Below, piece by piece: positions 14,221-16,252 of a stretch of DNA of 16,252 nucleotides. The stretch comes from Actinomycetota bacterium. GTDB taxonomy: Bacteria > Actinomycetota > Thermoleophilia > Solirubrobacterales > Solirubrobacteraceae. The notes beneath the pieces were generated by a model. It saw only the letters and a list, made by a program, of their open reading frames with translations. It was not told the origin of the DNA and did not search any database. Numbering within the stretch: position 1 is the first letter of the stretch; every line of letters starts with the position of its first letter. A program made the translations under genes and the position numbers. The DNA lies in the NCBI GenBank assembly GCA_903970315.1, contig CAJCIJ010000217.1:1-16252 (forward strand). The letters are read 5' to 3'.

Positions 14221-16252
14221 GCCGGCCCGTCTGAGTCCCGTCCGCCCCCGCCCCCACGGTCCTCGCCGGATCGCTGCGCGTGCAGCTCAAGCAGCTCGCG
14301 TTGCAGGCTTCTGGGTTGCTCGCCCGGGCCCGGCGAGCGCCGGTTCCAGACCCCTGCGCTGTCCAGGTCCCATGAGCTCTGGTTGTCCGCGAACGCACGG
14401 TCGAGCGTGTCCATGATCTCGGCGCGCAGCTCCGGCCGCTCGACGGGAACCGCCATCTCGACGCGGTGGTCGAGGTTTCGCGGCATCAGGTCTGCAGAGG
14501 CGATGTAGACGGTCTCTTCGCCCCCCCGCTGGAATGCGTAGACGCGGGAGTGCTCCAGCAGCCGCCCCACGATCGAGACAACGCGGATGTTCTCCGAGAT
14601 CCCCGGCAGGCCGGGCCGCAGGCAACAGATCCCGCGGACGTTGAGGTCCACCCGCACGCCGGCCTGCGACGCGGCGTAGAGAGCGCGGATGCAGGGGCCA
14701 TCGACGAGCGCATTCATCTTCATCGCGATCCGCGCCGGGCTGTCGGGGCGGTGCGCCGCGATCGTACGCTCGATCTGGCCGATGATCCCGTCGCGCAGGT
14801 TCCCGGGCGCCATGAGCACGCGGCGGTAGTGCAGCGGGCGGCCGTAGCCCGTGAGGTAGTTGAACATGTCCGCCACATCGGCCGACAGCTCGGAGTCGGT
14901 CGAGAACAGGCCAAAGTCGGTGTACAGCCGAGCTGTGGCGGAGTTGTAGTTGCCCGTGCCCACGTGCACGTAGTTGCGCACCCCGTCGCCCTCGCGCCGG
15001 ACCACCAGCACGCACTTGACGTGCGTCTTCAATGACGGCTGTCCGTAGACCACGTGCACCCCGGAGTCCTCCATGGCGCGCGCCCACTGGATGTTGCGCC
15101 GCTCGTCAAAGCGGGCTTGCAGCTCGACCAGCGCGACCGCCTGCTTGCCGCGTTCGGTGGCCTCGATCAGCGCGGGCACCAGGCGCGAGTCGTCGCTGGT
15201 GCGGTAGACGGTCTGTTTGATGGCCAGCACGTTTGGGTCCTCGACGGCCTGTTCGACGAACCGCTCCACCGAGCTTGCGAAGGAGTCGTATGGGTGGTGC
15301 ACGAGCACGTCGCCTTCGCGCATCGCACCGAGCACGTCCGGGCCGCTGCCGTCCTGGCGCGTCAGTCCCGGGTGCGTTGCGCCCGTAAACGGCTCAAAGC
15401 GCAGCTTTGCCGGCGCCGGCAGCCGCGCGATCTCCTCAAGCCCGCGCATGTCCAACAGACCGCGCACGGGGTAGACCTCGGACTCGCGCACCTCCAGCTG
15501 CACGGCGAGCTCTTCGCGCAGTTCCGGCGAGCACTCCGAGGACACCTCGACTCGCACGACTTCGCCAAATCGGCGCCTGCGCAGCTCGTCCTCGACGGCC
15601 TGCAACAGGTCCGCAGCGTCGTCTGAGACCTCAAGGTCGGCGTCGCGGGTTACGCGAAAGACCCCACTCTCGATGATCTCCATGCCCGGGAACAGGGCAT
15701 CGAGGTGGGCCGCGATGACCTCCTCGAGGGCGATCAGCGTGACCACGTCGGCGCCCGCCGCCATGCCGCCCCCGGCCGCGGTCCCTGCACCGGCGTCCGC
15801 TGCGGGCCCGGCGGCTGCAGGGATGCGGACAAACCGCGGCAGGTTCTCAGTCGGGACCTTCACGCGCGCAAACACGCGCTGTCCCGACACCGGGTCCTTG
15901 ACCAGCACGGCGAGGCTCAGCGAGAGGTTTGAGATGTAGGGAAACGGCCGGCCCGGCGCCACCGCCAGCGGCGTCAGCGCGGGGAAGATGACCTGGCGGA
16001 AATGCTCCGCGAGATAGGAACGCTGCTCGTCGTTGAGGCTTTCCGCGCCCACCACGTCGATGTTGTGATCTCTGAGCGCCGGCCGAAGCTGGGACGAGAA
16101 GCACTCACAGAGCTGGTCGGAGAGGGCCAGCACTCGCTCGCGGATGCCCGCGATGATGTTGGCAGGGCCGCGGCCGTCCTGGCTGGCATCGGCCACGCCC
16201 GCCTCGATCTGGTCATACAGCCCCGCCACGCGGACCATGTAGAACTCGTCGA
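14178..16252 (-). CDS. ppk1: Polyphosphate kinase 1 (5' end outside window)
   Basis: Makes long-chain polyphosphate reversibly from ATP at the membrane or in the cytoplasm. The frame is open to the right edge, where DEFYMVRVAGLYDQ corresponds to the conserved region near residue 50 of E. coli PPK, so about 50 or more residues are missing. Domains in order: N-terminal helical remnant, PPK head domain (FPALTPLAVAPGRPFPYISNLSLSLAV), and the two phospholipase-D-like C-terminal domains. LKTHVKCVLVV carries the His equivalent to E. coli His435 (codon at 15021-15023). LLEHSRVYAFQRGG carries the equivalent of His592 (14550-14552). VGTGNYNSATARLYTDFG and SADLMPRNLDHRVE are also diagnostic. An Ala/Gly-rich insertion interrupts the head domain (about 15747-15823). 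The C-terminus is a Gly/Ser/Ala-rich tail. Its stop lies inside the convergent peroxiredoxin gene. Confidence 0.96.
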   Translation of the reverse strand, partial: DEFYMVRVAGLYDQIEAGVADASQDGRGPANIIAGIRERVLALSDQLCECFSSQLRPALRDHNIDVVGAESLNDEQRSYLAEHFRQVIFPALTPLAVAPGRPFPYISNLSLSLAVLVKDPVSGQRVFARVKVPTENLPRFVRIPAAAGPAADAGAGTAAGGGMAAGADVVTLIALEEVIAAHLDALFPGMEIIESGVFRVTRDADLEVSDDAADLLQAVEDELRRRRFGEVVRVEVSSECSPELREELAVQLEVRESEVYPVRGLLDMRGLEEIARLPAPAKLRFEPFTGATHPGLTRQDGSGPDVLGAMREGDVLVHHPYDSFASSVERFVEQAVEDPNVLAIKQTVYRTSDDSRLVPALIEATERGKQAVALVELQARFDERRNIQWARAMEDSGVHVVYGQPSLKTHVKCVLVVRREGDGVRNYVHVGTGNYNSATARLYTDFGLFSTDSELSADVADMFNYLTGYGRPLHYRRVLMAPGNLRDGIIGQIERTIAAHRPDSPARIAMKMNALVDGPCIRALYAASQAGVRVDLNVRGICCLRPGLPGISENIRVVSIVGRLLEHSRVYAFQRGGEETVYIASADLMPRNLDHRVEMAVPVERPELRAEIMDTLDRAFADNQSSWDLDSAGVWNRRSPGPGEQPRSLQRELLELHAQRSGEDRGGGGGRDSDGPAQAAAGSLSSASRS
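15747..15823 (-). repeat. Ala/Gly-rich low-complexity insertion in polyphosphate kinase
   Basis: About 26 codons encoding AAAGPAADAGAGTAAGGGMA-type sequence between FVRIP and VTLIALEEVIAAHLDALFPG. In PPKs these two conserved blocks normally lie only a few residues apart. It probably forms a surface loop. The DNA is GC-rich without an exact tandem unit. Confidence 0.65.

Noticed and set aside
1..16252. tRNA, rRNA, CRISPR array, transposase or phage genes
   Set aside because: I searched by eye for cloverleaf-like segments, regularly spaced repeats and transposase or integrase motifs and saw none. Small non-coding RNAs cannot be excluded by eye.

Overview
The window is very GC-rich (about 70-78 % in most hand-counted lines) and packed with genes that overlap or sit close together, often with GTG starts. 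Gene content and style (lipoproteins with LVSAC/LSAC lipoboxes, actinobacterial-type aminotransferase and polyphosphate kinase, a FtsH-ectodomain-like orphan, a DUF5678-like small protein) suggest a soil-type actinobacterium. The class Thermoleophilia/Solirubrobacterales is a guess from experience, not something the sequence proves. I see no rRNA, tRNA, CRISPR array, transposase or phage gene. No stretch over 300 bases is clearly empty; the weakest is about 7278-7620, which holds only a probable gene remnant and the DUF5678 promoter.

Left part (1-4241, + strand): the C-terminal part of a two-component sensor histidine kinase overlaps by one base a class III PLP aminotransferase carrying a Gly/Asn-rich insertion. 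This is followed 5 nt later by the translational GTPase TypA/BipA. TypA ends 3 nt from a convergent patatin-like phospholipase (4245-5636, - strand).

Centre (5719-12118, + strand): divergent from the phospholipase is a secreted, membrane-anchored protein resembling a FtsH ectodomain without its AAA/protease part, then a CDF-family metal exporter. A lower-GC island (about 7320-7920, 53-63 % in counted lines) follows. It holds a fragment of a retropepsin-like aspartic protease (- strand) and a divergent 63-residue DUF5678-like gene. Next comes a tight five-gene metal-uptake operon: substrate-binding lipoprotein, ATPase, two different permeases and a Fur/Zur-family repressor as last gene. A 17-bp near-perfect palindrome overlaps the predicted -10 box in front of the operon and is a candidate operator. 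With the CDF exporter just upstream, this is a metal (probably zinc, possibly manganese) homeostasis locus combining import, export and control.

Right part (12175-16252): a secreted PQQ/beta-propeller-like lipoprotein (- strand) diverges, with only 39 bp between start codons, from a BCP/PrxQ peroxiredoxin (+ strand). The peroxiredoxin overlaps by 43 bp, tail to tail, with polyphosphate kinase 1 (- strand), which runs off the right edge.
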